Below, in pieces: positions 1-7,873 of a DNA stretch of 64,000 nucleotides. The notes beneath the pieces were generated by a model. That model did no database searches and was not told the origin of the DNA. It saw nothing but the letters and a program-made list of their open reading frames with translations. The stretch covers positions 248,001 through 312,000 of the forward strand of contig NZ_JBGFSM010000003.1 of the NCBI RefSeq assembly GCF_041679265.1, in the 5' to 3' direction. Made by a program: the position numbers and the translations under genes. This DNA is from Autumnicola sp041679265. Lineage in GTDB: Bacteria > Bacteroidota > Bacteroidia > Flavobacteriales > Flavobacteriaceae. Within the stretch, counting starts at the first letter, position 1. The number at the start of each line of letters is the position of its first letter.

Positions 1-867
1 CTGTACCTTCAGCATATCCTCCCAGAGGGCAACTTCATACATGTCTCCCCAAGGCCTGCCCATATCCAGGAACATTTCCTTAATGGTATTGTTGGAAACC
101 AAACCTTGATCATAGTGTATTAGTTTAATACGGCTGGAAGTCTTAAACGCATTCAGCACTTCTTCTTTCGTGGCTTGTTTTTTTAACTTCACGTTCCAGT
201 AGTGCATATGGCTTAAGGTTTCAGGTACTTTTACTGCGGAAGTGATGACATCCAAATCAGGATCGACACTTTTAGCGTCAGGACCTTGATGGCTCGGAAT
301 ATCTTTTTCGGGCACCATGGTGTTCATAATACCACCTAAATGACTTTCCCAGGGATCTGTAGCTCTTCTTAAAAGCGTACCTCTCGCATAATCCAATAAA
401 CCGGCTCTTTTTAAAGCAGTCAGCGTTCTTAAAATAGAGGTGGTGTTGCAGGAAACAACCCTTGTGGCATCCAGATTTATAGCCGATTGATAATTGTTTT
501 CAGCACTAAAGGAATGCCCGGTGGTTTCGTGTTTTTCACCTCCCTGTAGAATGAATTTTATCCCTTGTTTTTTATAGAGTTCTACATTTTTCGCCGCGAT
601 GTTCTTTGGAGTACAATCCACCACCAGGTCCACTTTATCCAACAGGTCCTGCATAGTGCCCTTTACCGAAATACCGGAAGCCTTCATTTGTTTTTCGGCT
701 TCGGCCGTTGCCGCATAGATATTATATTCTTTTCTCACGGCGTTCTGTATGCGCCAATCACTAATGACATCGCACACGCCGACCAGATTCATATCATCTT
801 GTACATTTATGGCATCGGTCACTCTTTTCCCTATGACTCCATATCCTATAACTGCTATATTTTTCAT
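1..867 (-). CDS. Type II (archaeal-type) glyceraldehyde-3-phosphate dehydrogenase, 3' end cut off
   Basis: The frame opens at the ATG at 867 and is open to the window edge (289 codons; the family is about 340 residues), so the C-terminus is missing. Seen: an N-terminal NAD(P)-binding segment AVIGYGVIGKRV, and the motif VVSCNTTS with its Cys at residue 140, the place of the catalytic Cys in archaeal type II GAPDH. Known: this family oxidises glyceraldehyde-3-phosphate with phosphate and NAD(P)+ and is unrelated at sequence level to the usual bacterial GapA. It lies 18 bp downstream of the NDH-2 gene on the same strand and is probably co-transcribed with it. Inference: a metabolic spare carried on the island, perhaps replacing a GapA whose active-site thiol is poisoned by metals. 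Family call is firm; role is not. Confidence 0.88.
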   Translation of the reverse strand, partial: MKNIAVIGYGVIGKRVTDAINVQDDMNLVGVCDVISDWRIQNAVRKEYNIYAATAEAEKQMKASGISVKGTMQDLLDKVDLVVDCTPKNIAAKNVELYKKQGIKFILQGGEKHETTGHSFSAENNYQSAINLDATRVVSCNTTSILRTLTALKRAGLLDYARGTLLRRATDPWESHLGGIMNTMVPEKDIPSHQGPDAKSVDPDLDVITSAVKVPETLSHMHYWNVKLKKQATKEEVLNAFKTSSRIKLIHYDQGLVSNNTIKEMFLDMGRPWGDMYEVALWEDMLKVQ

Positions 868-885
868 TCGTTTTTTATTTTAATG

Positions 886-2247
886 TTATTTTTTAGTTGA
901 AGGTTTCTCTATTTTTTTATTTGATTTAAAATCCCTAATAATCAGTCGGTTACTCTTTTCATAAGTGAAATAGCTTATCGCCCAATTAAAACCAACCATC
1001 AATTTATTTCTAAACCCGCTTATGGACATAAGGTGCACGATAGACCAAAGCAACCAGGCGAAATAGCCCGTAAATTTGAATTTACCCAAGTCTGCAACAG
1101 CTCTACGTTTTCCTACTGTAGCCAACGAGCCTTTGTCTTTATATTCGAAGGGTTTTATGGGTTCGTTATTTAGAATATTGAGTATTGAATTGCCGAGGTA
1201 TTTTCCTTGTTGAATAGCTGCCTGTGCTACTTGTGGATGGCCATTTGGGGTGTCCTTGGAAATAAGGGCTGCTATATCGCCTATAGCAAATATATTTTTA
1301 TAACCTTCTACTTTTAAATTGACAGTTGTTTTAATGCGGTTGCCCCTAACCACGTGTTTTTCATTAATACCATTTGGAAATTGTCCTTTAACACCCGCAG
1401 TCCAGATCAGGTTTTTGGCCAAAATGTTCTTGCCACTTTTGGTAGTGACTTCGTTACCATCATAATTGCTTACGGCTTCATTCAGCAGTACCTTTACATT
1501 TAAATCCTTCAAATATTTAAGGGTTTTTGAAGATGCTTTCTCAGACATTGTACTTAACAATTCATCAACGGCCTCTATTAAATAAATGTTCATAATGGAA
1601 GAAGGGTACTCCGGATAATCCTTGGGTAGAATATATTTACAGAATTCAGCCAAAGCTCCTGCCATCTCCACACCAGCCGGGCCACCACCAACAATTACAA
1701 AGTTGGTGAGCGCATCACGTTCTTTATCATCACAGGTAATGGCTGCCTGTTCCAAATTTTGCAGCATCATATGGCGGATGTTCAGGGAGTCGCGAATGTC
1801 TTTCATCCCAAGACTGTGGGACGCAACGTTATTCATCCCAAAAAAATTGGTGGTTGTTCCCGTTGCCAATACGAGATAGTCGAAGTGAACCTTTCCCTTA
1901 TTGGTTATAATGGTGTCTGTAGAAGGCTTGATTTCTTCGACTTCGGCCAAACGAAACAATACATTTTTATATCCATTGATTTGTTTCCTAAAAGGAAATA
2001 CAATACTGTCAGGCTCTAAAGCACTCGTTGCCACTTGATAAAATAAAGGCTGAAACTGATGGAAGTTATTTTTATCGAACAGTACCACCTGCACCTTTTT
2101 ATGTTTCAGTTTTTTAACCAAGGCTAAACCTGCAAATCCCCCGCCGATGATAACCACACGAGGTAGGTTAGAATCCGGAAGGCAGATTTCATCTGTTATC
2201 TTGCAAGCAGTTCCTGTAATAGTATTATTTGAATGGTTGACGTTCAT
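886..2247 (-). CDS. ndh: Type II NADH:quinone oxidoreductase (NDH-2), FAD-dependent
   Basis: A 453-residue flavoprotein that passes electrons from NADH to quinone without pumping protons, at the inner face of the cytoplasmic membrane. Seen: the first dinucleotide-binding motif VIIGGGFAGLALVKKL near residue 32 (FAD), the second VIVGGGPAGVEMAGAL near 185 (NADH), and the FAD-contacting NIFAIGDIA near 318. A hydrophobic patch around residues 390-410 (YFAWLLWSIVHLM) fits membrane attachment. Length is usual for the family. It sits between the broken stress-protein gene and GAPDH II, all on the minus strand. Known: NDH-2 enzymes can reduce metals such as Cu(II), so presence on a metal island is plausible; that link is inference. 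Confidence 0.93.
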   Translation of the reverse strand: MNVNHSNNTITGTACKITDEICLPDSNLPRVVIIGGGFAGLALVKKLKHKKVQVVLFDKNNFHQFQPLFYQVATSALEPDSIVFPFRKQINGYKNVLFRLAEVEEIKPSTDTIITNKGKVHFDYLVLATGTTTNFFGMNNVASHSLGMKDIRDSLNIRHMMLQNLEQAAITCDDKERDALTNFVIVGGGPAGVEMAGALAEFCKYILPKDYPEYPSSIMNIYLIEAVDELLSTMSEKASSKTLKYLKDLNVKVLLNEAVSNYDGNEVTTKSGKNILAKNLIWTAGVKGQFPNGINEKHVVRGNRIKTTVNLKVEGYKNIFAIGDIAALISKDTPNGHPQVAQAAIQQGKYLGNSILNILNNEPIKPFEYKDKGSLATVGKRRAVADLGKFKFTGYFAWLLWSIVHLMSISGFRNKLMVGFNWAISYFTYEKSNRLIIRDFKSNKKIEKPSTKK

Positions 2248-2284
2248 ATTTATTTTTTATATCATTGGTATTAGCCATAGTTTA

Positions 2285-2743
2285 CTATGCGTTCTTGTCT
2301 TTTCCAATCATTACTGAGCATTTTGCGTGTGTTGCTAAATACTGGGGAAACAGAACCCAATAAAAGACGTGAAAATGCTCCTTGCCCCTGAGAACCCACT
2401 ACAATTAAATCGGCATTAAAGGATTCAGCTTTTTCTAAAATTTCTTTTTTGGGAAGACCGCTAACTACACTCGTTGTTATAATAAGCGAGCCTTTTTTTC
2501 ATTTAACACCTTGATGGCTTCAGAAATAATTTTATTTCCTATTTTATTTGCGTTTTTTAAAGCTTCATCAGGGTATTTGCGGAATGTTGCTTTTGTTGAA
2601 TGTAACCCTGATGTTGGCAACGCACGATGGTCATAAACGTTTATGACGCAAATTTCACTATTACTTGGTAAATGCAATTTTGCAAGTTCTTTTACTGCTG
2701 CGTTACTAAAATCAGAACCATCTATTGCTAACAGTATTTTCAT
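2285..2743 (-). pseudogene. Universal stress protein (UspA family), two frameshifts
   Basis: The first part reads MKILLAIDGSDFSNAAV from the ATG at 2743, a canonical UspA start; an upstream in-frame Met (2779) adds a 12-residue tail that the family lacks. The frame breaks in a run of seven T (2493-2499; A on the coding strand) and ends early. The next frame continues correctly with the family's ATP-binding pattern G-x2-G-x9-G-S (VVGSQGQGAFSRLLLGS). Around 2334-2352 a second shift is needed, after which the third frame gives a normal C-terminus, LATHAKCSVMIGKDKNA, with a stop at 2285. Repaired length is about 153 residues, normal for the family. It is either a true pseudogene or carries two indel errors. 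Usp proteins are cytoplasmic stress proteins, many binding ATP. Confidence 0.82.
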
Positions 2744-2768
2744 AATTTGAAACTTTATTTGAAGGTTT

Positions 2769-3281
2769 CTATCCTTCATTCTTATTTATAAATGATTGAG
2801 CACCTTCTTGAGAGGCAAAGTAAAAAACACTTCCGCTGTCTTTATCTGGAACAATAATTGCTAAAGCTTTATCTACTTTTTGAACATTAAGAGGATTACT
2901 TCCGAAGCGGACATCATCCAGATTCCTTTGTAATTTTTCAAAACAGTTCTCATAACAACCATAGTTGGTAGTACCGTTGGCTTCAATAGGGATTTGAGAC
3001 ACACCCATGTATCTATCGTTGACCATACAAACTTTTTCGTTGGGAACGATTTCATAATTTTGGACTGATGCAATTGCTTCTTTTGCTGTTTGGAATATTT
3101 CAGCATTTAAATGTGTTACGTTTTCTACAACTTCTTTTTTTCCTGAACAGGATAGAAGCAATAGCGACAGCAATGAGAGCATCAATGTAAAAATTGCCAA
3201 TCGATAAATCTTATCTTTAGGATTTTTACTAGCAATAACTTGAGCTTTGCTGTTTTTTTGAAAGGAAGGTTTTTGTTTCAT
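2769..3281 (-). CDS. Lipoprotein with TRASH/NosL-like metal-binding domain
   Basis: 170 residues if read from the Met at 3281, directly after the upstream gene's stop; an earlier in-frame Met (3302) would overlap that gene by 20 bp. Seen: a hydrophobic segment ending in the lipobox LLLLSC, so probably an outer- or inner-membrane lipoprotein, then VCMVNDRYMG and YGCYENCFEKL. The spaced C...C-x3-C pattern resembles TRASH/YHS treble-clef metal sites, and the C-terminal half (AIIVPDKDSGSVFYFAS) recalls NosL, a Cu(I)-binding lipoprotein. It is a paralogue of 8745-9182. Some flavobacterial annotations name such proteins MlpB. Inference: periplasmic copper (or other soft metal) binding or delivery. 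The metal is not shown by sequence. Confidence 0.7.
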   Translation of the reverse strand: MKQKPSFQKNSKAQVIASKNPKDKIYRLAIFTLMLSLLSLLLLSCSGKKEVVENVTHLNAEIFQTAKEAIASVQNYEIVPNEKVCMVNDRYMGVSQIPIEANGTTNYGCYENCFEKLQRNLDDVRFGSNPLNVQKVDKALAIIVPDKDSGSVFYFASQEGAQSFINKNEG

Positions 3282-3282
3282 T

Positions 3283-4005
3283 TTATATTGATTTAAATTC
3301 ATTATGTGGTTTGTTGAATGTTATAAGTTTTCGCCAATAGACGTGCTCGTAAAGGCCAGACCAATACATCCCAAAGGTAAAGGCGAACAATAATTCTTCC
3401 ATGGGAATGCCCAAAACAAGAATATGGGTCAGGTTGGCAAGCTTCCAGTATAGCTCTACATATTGGGGATAGAACGGAAGGATGCTTCCGAAATAAATGA
3501 AATACAATATGGAAAACAAGATTCCCCCAACCCATATTTTACCTTTTAAATCTGGGCGGCAGTAAAGTGTTGCCAAACCACCCAAAAACATTGCAATGAT
3601 GCCGCAATAAATGTGATTGAGCGACGTAGATAGCGCCAAAATGATGAAGACGTATGCTGGTATAAAAAGTATGTAAATATGCAATCTATGCCTTTGGTGA
3701 CTTCGTTCGCTATATGGTATTTCAGCAAGCCCTCTTTTAAAAATCAGGTTGTACAGTACCGTGCCAATGCCGCCAATGGCAAAAGAAAAGATAAAGCTCT
3801 CAATATCGAAACCTGTTTTTTCTGCCAAATCAAATAGAGACGGCGGAAACCAATATTCTGGCACAAAGAACGGTTCCGTTAAACCAAAGGGCATAGTAAT
3901 CAGGCTCATTTTAAGCATTTCTTTTCTATTCCTTTTTTTAGATATATAGATAACTACCCAAAGAGCAAGAATAATCAGCGACCATATAAACCATACGTAC
4001 TGCAT
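3283..4005 (-). CDS. Integral membrane protein with lycopene cyclase-like domain
   Basis: 240 residues with about seven hydrophobic segments. Seen: LTEPFFVPEYWFPPSLFDL near the N-terminus and GIPMEELLFAFTFGMYW near the C-terminus; the PxEE-x-x-F pattern is the signature of the CrtYcd/heterodimeric lycopene cyclase fold. Known: those enzymes cyclise carotenoid ends in the membrane. No carotenoid genes lie nearby; neighbours are small metal-associated membrane proteins, so the protein may use the same fold for another isoprenoid or quinone-like substrate. It is spaced 4 bp from the AlbA_2 gene upstream and 1 bp from the lipoprotein downstream, a tight operon. Fold call is moderate, substrate unknown. 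Confidence 0.6.
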   Translation of the reverse strand: MQYVWFIWSLIILALWVVIYISKKRNRKEMLKMSLITMPFGLTEPFFVPEYWFPPSLFDLAEKTGFDIESFIFSFAIGGIGTVLYNLIFKRGLAEIPYSERSHQRHRLHIYILFIPAYVFIILALSTSLNHIYCGIIAMFLGGLATLYCRPDLKGKIWVGGILFSILYFIYFGSILPFYPQYVELYWKLANLTHILVLGIPMEELLFAFTFGMYWSGLYEHVYWRKLITFNKPHNEFKSI

Positions 4006-4009
4006 ACTT

Positions 4010-4792
4010 TTATGTTTTTTGAGTTTTTAAATAATCTACTGTCTCTTTTACGGTTAAAGGATAAGTAGCGTTTCCTGTTCGTACATAAAAAGTTGTATTT
4101 TCACCATTGTTTACATACACCGGTTTTTTGGATGGTTCAATATCTACAACACAGATGTTCTTTTCGTCCAAAACATAAAATGATATGTGATTGCTGAAAC
4201 AGGCTTTGTGGCTTAACTGTGTTGAAATGATCCTAAATATCTCACGCTCGTAACCATCCTTGTTTTTGTGCTTGAGGGTCTTAAAATCCTTTTCAAGTCC
4301 CAAGATCTTTCCATCATCGTCAACACCTAAGATTAATCTTCCGCCTTTGGCATTCATAAAACCTACAATGGTTTTGGCAATGACCAACTCCAGTTCCCGG
4401 TTGGTTATTTTACGGTAATAATCATAGCGTATGGAGGATTTAAATTCCACCCGTTCATTTTCACCAGCTTGAATCAATTCTTCAATATCACGAACGAGCA
4501 GCCGCTGTTGTGTGCCAATAAGTTCATTTTTCTTTTTAAGATTTATCCAAAACAAACCAGAAACTATCCCCAAGAACGCTCCTAATAAAGTTAATAGGCC
4601 GCCCATTCCCTTCATATTGAAAGTGAAGGATTCTAAAAAACGTTCTATCAAGACTTTCTGGAACAAAGAGAATGAAAAGGCCGTGTTACTGAATTCAAAC
4701 CAATAGAGTACCATAGTAAAAGGATGTACCAGGAAATAAAACACGCCTGCTCCCAATAATAAATGAACGAATATGATTTTTATTTTTGCCAT
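4010..4792 (-). CDS. Membrane-anchored AlbA_2/Schlafen-type ATP-binding domain protein
   Basis: 260 residues. Two N-terminal membrane segments (about residues 7-30 and 58-82) anchor a cytoplasmic domain that starts near residue 112 with ENERVEFKSSIRYDYY and continues with KTIVGFMNAKGGRLILGVDD, the characteristic AlbA_2 (Schlafen AlbA_2-like) core. Known: such domains bind nucleic acid or nucleotides and occur in regulators and defence proteins; a membrane-anchored form inside metal operons is seen in Bacteroidota but has no assigned function that I know of. Its neighbours are DUF5676 upstream (32 bp) and the lycopene cyclase-like protein downstream. Inference: it may couple a membrane signal to RNA or DNA binding. 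Confidence 0.75.
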   Translation of the reverse strand: MAKIKIIFVHLLLGAGVFYFLVHPFTMVLYWFEFSNTAFSFSLFQKVLIERFLESFTFNMKGMGGLLTLLGAFLGIVSGLFWINLKKKNELIGTQQRLLVRDIEELIQAGENERVEFKSSIRYDYYRKITNRELELVIAKTIVGFMNAKGGRLILGVDDDGKILGLEKDFKTLKHKNKDGYEREIFRIISTQLSHKACFSNHISFYVLDEKNICVVDIEPSKKPVYVNNGENTTFYVRTGNATYPLTVKETVDYLKTQKT

Positions 4793-4824
4793 AGCACTTT
4801 CTCAACTTTCACAACTTTCACAAT

Positions 4825-5100
4825 TTATTTGTTTTTTAATTGGGCATTATAAAATGCTGCAATGCACGCACCAACCAACCAGCTTATAATGAAGGTTTGA
4901 ACAATTCCCAAAAAGGCTTCCAATAATGGCACGTCCATTCTAATAATTTTGCTTGTGTCCAGACCATGTAAAAGACTGTTGAAAAATGTAATTGTTCCTT
5001 TTTGTCCTGCTGTAGCCATAACGATCATACAGCCTAGGTAAATTAGTGCTCCTGTTAGACCAAGGGCAAAACCAAATTTTTTTACGTTTAACCGATACAT
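4825..5100 (-). CDS. DUF5676 small membrane protein
   Basis: 91 residues with two membrane helices: FALGLTGALIYLGCMIVMA (about 10-28) and FIISWLVGACIAAFYNAQ (about 70-87). The start VKKFGFALGLTGALIY and the central amphipathic part fit DUF5676, a family repeatedly found in heavy-metal clusters of Bacteroidota and Proteobacteria. No catalytic residue is evident; a single Cys lies in each helix. It is 17 bp downstream of the SHOCT gene and 32 bp upstream of the AlbA_2 gene, in the same operon. Function unknown. Confidence 0.75.
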   Translation of the reverse strand: MYRLNVKKFGFALGLTGALIYLGCMIVMATAGQKGTITFFNSLLHGLDTSKIIRMDVPLLEAFLGIVQTFIISWLVGACIAAFYNAQLKNK

Positions 5101-5117
5101 AATATTATAGTTTAAGA

Positions 5118-5336
5118 TTAGTTTTCCGAGTTTAGGATTTTCTTGGATTCTTCAAATTCTTCCCTGGATATTTCGCCTTTTGCAAAACGCTTTTTCAAAA
5201 TTTCCAGTGGGCTTTCTTTCTTTGCTTTTTGATATGGAATATCTATTGGGATAAAGAAAATCCATACGATAAACGCTAACCAGATGAACCACCATATAAG
5301 GTGCATACCCCCGAAACTTCCGTCGTAAAAATGCAT
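5118..5336 (-). CDS. SHOCT-domain small membrane protein
   Basis: 72 residues: one membrane helix (IWWFIWLAFIVWIFFIPI, about 13-31) followed by a C-terminal SHOCT motif, PLEILKKRFAKGEISREEF (about 43-61). Known: SHOCT is a short C-terminal helix-turn element on many small membrane proteins and is thought to mediate oligomerisation. It sits 5 bp downstream of the HMA-domain gene and 17 bp upstream of DUF5676, a common order in metal islands. No enzymatic function is suggested. Confidence 0.82.
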   Translation of the reverse strand: MHFYDGSFGGMHLIWWFIWLAFIVWIFFIPIDIPYQKAKKESPLEILKKRFAKGEISREEFEESKKILNSEN

Positions 5337-5341
5337 AGTGT

Positions 5342-5572
5342 TTAGTTTTTAGGTTGTTTTTTAATTTCTTCTATAGTAAAGCCCTCTAAAATGTTGAGTT
5401 GCTTTTGTAGTTCATCAACTGGAAGTGTTTCCTTCATAGTGATGATAGTGGCTCCTTTCGGAATTAAAAAAACTTCTGTTCTTTCAATAGTCGGGTGCGT
5501 TTCCAAAACTTTTTTTATCCTGGTCACGCATCCGCCGCACCCTATTCCATTGATGTGATATTCCCGTTTCAT
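5342..5572 (-). CDS. Heavy-metal-associated (HMA) domain protein, CopZ/MerP-like metal chaperone
   Basis: 76 residues, a single HMA fold and nothing else. Seen: YHINGIGCGGCVTRIKKVL at residues 5-23, with the metal-binding C-x-x-C pair, followed by the usual beta-alpha-beta pattern; the Met of the common GMxCxxC motif is Ile here. No signal peptide, so cytoplasmic. Known: such proteins carry Cu(I), Hg(II) or related soft metals to P-type ATPases or regulators. It stands between the DUF2933-like and SHOCT genes. No copper-type ATPase is in the window, so its partner is unknown. Confidence 0.85.
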   Translation of the reverse strand: MKREYHINGIGCGGCVTRIKKVLETHPTIERTEVFLIPKGATIITMKETLPVDELQKQLNILEGFTIEEIKKQPKN

Positions 5573-5636
5573 TGATTTTGTATTAAATGCCCAACACCGT
5601 AAATGCTTTTAATTTATAGGCTTTTATGATTTGTGT

Positions 5637-5870
5637 TTAATGATCATGTCCTTTTTGACCTTTTCCTTTATTTTCTTTCTTTAAATTTTCATTAGATAAT
5701 CCATGTGTGTGGTTTCCATGCTGCATGGGCATTAGTAAGTGCATGGCGAACATTATTATAATGAACGCAAAAAGCCAATTGCCTCCTCCAATCCCAATTG
5801 AGGGTGCTAAAAAGATTAATAATAGTGGAAGCCCACAACCGATAACCATCCATAACCAGTGATTTTTCAT
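5637..5870 (-). CDS. DUF2933-like small membrane protein with His-rich tail
   Basis: 77 residues: N-terminal MKNHWLWMVIGCGLPLLLIF, two closely spaced membrane segments, a short MPMQHGNHTHG stretch and a charged tail ending GHDH. The start and helix pattern resemble DUF2933, small proteins found with metal-efflux genes. His and Met residues flanking the second helix could bind metal at the membrane face; this is inference. It is 36 bp after the WG-repeat gene and 64 bp before the HMA gene on the same strand. Confidence 0.6.
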   Translation of the reverse strand: MKNHWLWMVIGCGLPLLLIFLAPSIGIGGGNWLFAFIIIMFAMHLLMPMQHGNHTHGLSNENLKKENKGKGQKGHDH

Positions 5871-5906
5871 TTTTTTTATTTTTGAAGTTGATATTATACC
5901 TGACTA

Positions 5907-6509
5907 TTAATTGATGTTTTTGATCCTCCATTTTTTATTGTTGTCCCTGATCGCAATTAGGTTAGCAGAAATAAATTTGGACGTAATTCCAGGAGGCTTA
6001 TTTAAATACTCTTTCGAAAGTGTGATGTGTGTGGGATCCTTAGTTAAATATTGATCTATTTCCCCATCACTATCAATAACCACTTCGAAATAATGATAGT
6101 TCACTACATTTTTCATCAGCACATCATTGACACCAAGATTTTCCTTAATTAATTTTAGTACAATGGTTTTATTTTTTTTGAAATTGGTAGCATTTAAAAA
6201 CTGCGGTTCGATGACCGTCTTCCCCAATTTATCTATATATCCGAAATATGAGATGCCATTTTTTTTATTAACGATCAGGCTTCTTTCATTGCTGAATATT
6301 GGATAAGTAGCACTGTCTGTTTTGGTAAGTACCAGGTCGTCTCGATAATTGATGACCAGGGTGCCTTTTTCATCGATAAAACCCCATTTAACCCCTTTTT
6401 TAACTGCTGCATATCCATTATTAAAGGGCGAGATATAATCAACATTTTCAATGCTTTGTGTCAATCCTAAAAGTGGACTAAGCAAAATCATGATTAATAA
6501 TTTTTTCAT
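5907..6509 (-). CDS. Secreted WG-repeat protein
   Basis: 200 residues with a signal peptide (MKKLLIMILLSPLLGLTQ). Seen: repeats of the WG type, WGFIDEKGTLVINY (about 42-55) and FGYIDKLGKTVIEPQF (about 86-101), in which an aromatic-Gly pair is followed by I-D-x-x-G. Known: WG repeats form beta structures in secreted or surface proteins; no enzymatic role is known. The C-terminal half has no recognised domain. It is the first gene after the AraC regulator in the direction of transcription, 190 bp below it, and may start its own transcript. Confidence 0.72.
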   Translation of the reverse strand: MKKLLIMILLSPLLGLTQSIENVDYISPFNNGYAAVKKGVKWGFIDEKGTLVINYRDDLVLTKTDSATYPIFSNERSLIVNKKNGISYFGYIDKLGKTVIEPQFLNATNFKKNKTIVLKLIKENLGVNDVLMKNVVNYHYFEVVIDSDGEIDQYLTKDPTHITLSKEYLNKPPGITSKFISANLIAIRDNNKKWRIKNIN

Positions 6510-6698
6510 TGTTTTTATTTTTTAAGTTGGTTTATATTCTTCGTTTATATGATACTATTCAAACTGTATCCCTGTTTGTGAGTTAACTGCCCAAACAAAA
6601 GAGAATGTTCACATCTAAAACCTACTGCCTAAAAATTTATTCATATTGTTAATTTACCTGCTTTAGAACATCCCCTCCTTCATAATTTTCTATCTTAT

Positions 6699-7280
6699 TT
6701 ATATAATTTCATCATAGAAATTTCTTTTCCATTCTCTTAAATTTTTATAATCGGTCATAGGCATTCCAGCGATCTCCTTAAATTGTCTTGATAAATGGTT
6801 TATACTACTATAATCAAGCATATAGGCAACATCTGAAAAAGAGTATTGCCTTAATTGAATGAGCTCTTTTACCTTTTCGACCTTAAGCTTGATAAAATAT
6901 TTTTCAATAGTGGTCTCTTGGTTTTTAGAAAATAGTTTGCTTAATGTTTTATAGTCTTTGTTTAGGTTTACCGATAAATACTCTGAAGTATTTACCTTTA
7001 GCTGAAGGGGTAATTTATTAAGCAGTTCTATCAATATTATTTTTATTTTTTCTACAAGTATTTCCTCGTCACTTTGTACTATTTCAAAACCATTGGAATG
7101 AAGTACTCTAGCCACATTTTTAGTAATATCTCTATCCGTTTTTTTTGACGCTTCCACTAATAATTTGCCCAATTCCAAAGAGAACACGATTATTCCTAGC
7201 TCTTCCAGTTCTTGTTTTATAACTTTTAAGCAGCGGTTACATACCATATTTTTGATCCAGAATTCTTTCTGTAAATTCAT
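6699..7280 (-). CDS. AraC-family regulator with N-terminal HMA-like metal-binding domain
   Basis: 193 residues. The N-terminus (1-75) is HMA-like: FWIKNMVCNRCLKVIKQEL puts a C-x-x-C pair (residues 14 and 17) where metal chaperones bind, and the strand/helix pattern repeats to about 70. The C-terminus (about 110-190) is a half-AraC DNA-binding module: KVKELIQLRQYSFSDVAYML, then SSINHLSRQFKEIAGM. Known: this arrangement is widespread in Bacteroidota, and AraC proteins usually activate. It is too short for a full sensor-plus-two-HTH AraC protein but complete for this subtype. It lies 173 bp downstream of an HYC_CC_PP gene, so it is a candidate for the palindromic sites at 7998-8019 and 17394-17415; that pairing is inference. 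Confidence 0.85.
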   Translation of the reverse strand: MNLQKEFWIKNMVCNRCLKVIKQELEELGIIVFSLELGKLLVEASKKTDRDITKNVARVLHSNGFEIVQSDEEILVEKIKIILIELLNKLPLQLKVNTSEYLSVNLNKDYKTLSKLFSKNQETTIEKYFIKLKVEKVKELIQLRQYSFSDVAYMLDYSSINHLSRQFKEIAGMPMTDYKNLREWKRNFYDEII

Positions 7281-7453
7281 AGTATTATATATTGTATTTT
7301 AGAAGATGTTGTTCTAACAAATTTTGACAATTTGTTCTTTTTCATCCAACTGAGAGTGCAAAGCATTCAGACAGTGCTGAGCTAATAGCTAGGCCGGTTC
7401 TACTGAAGATTGGGAAAAGTGCAGGATATTTAAATAGCCTGCTTCTGAGGAAC

Positions 7454-7873
7454 TCAAATTAAATAAACCTCGTAAAATACATGAAGGTTTTTCGCTAGGC
7501 GGGGCGGATTATAATTTAAAAAAGGGGAGGTGTTTTCCTCCAGGCCTTCGAATAAATCTATGTACCTGTAATAAAATATTTGGGGAGAAATCAGATTTTG
7601 ATTTTCCCCTTCAAATGAAGTAATTTGAAGATTGTCTGTACCTTTTTTTACGAAAGATTTATTATCACAGCAGCCTTTTTTTTCAAACGAACATTTTTGT
7701 GTAGGATTATTTTGAGCCTGAAAAGGGGCCTCACAAACCTTTACTTTAGTAAAAACAGCCATATCTACAAGTTTATTGCTGCAGAAATGCATATTCACAG
7801 TAAAGGACGAGGTGGCGAACATTACGGCGAATATTAGAATGATAGCTGTTATTTTACTTATTAAGTGTTTCAC
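7454..7873 (-). CDS. HYC_CC_PP family secreted metal-associated protein (copy 1)
   Basis: 139 residues, GTG start at 7873. Signal peptide or N-terminal helix (IILIFAVMFATSSFTVNM), then the family's three hallmarks: MHFCSNKLVD (the HYC position, here HFC), an internal Cys series ending KKGCCDNKS (CC), and NYNPPRLAKN (PP) before a hydrophobic tail ending VYLI. Three paralogues lie at 16868, 23358 and 43528. The ordered Cys and His suggest metal binding outside the cytoplasm, but no function is established. A promoter with a 22-bp palindrome lies about 100-145 bp upstream, the same layout as for copy 2. Overall similarity between copies is low outside the motifs. Confidence 0.85.
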   Translation of the reverse strand: MKHLISKITAIILIFAVMFATSSFTVNMHFCSNKLVDMAVFTKVKVCEAPFQAQNNPTQKCSFEKKGCCDNKSFVKKGTDNLQITSFEGENQNLISPQIFYYRYIDLFEGLEENTSPFLNYNPPRLAKNLHVFYEVYLI

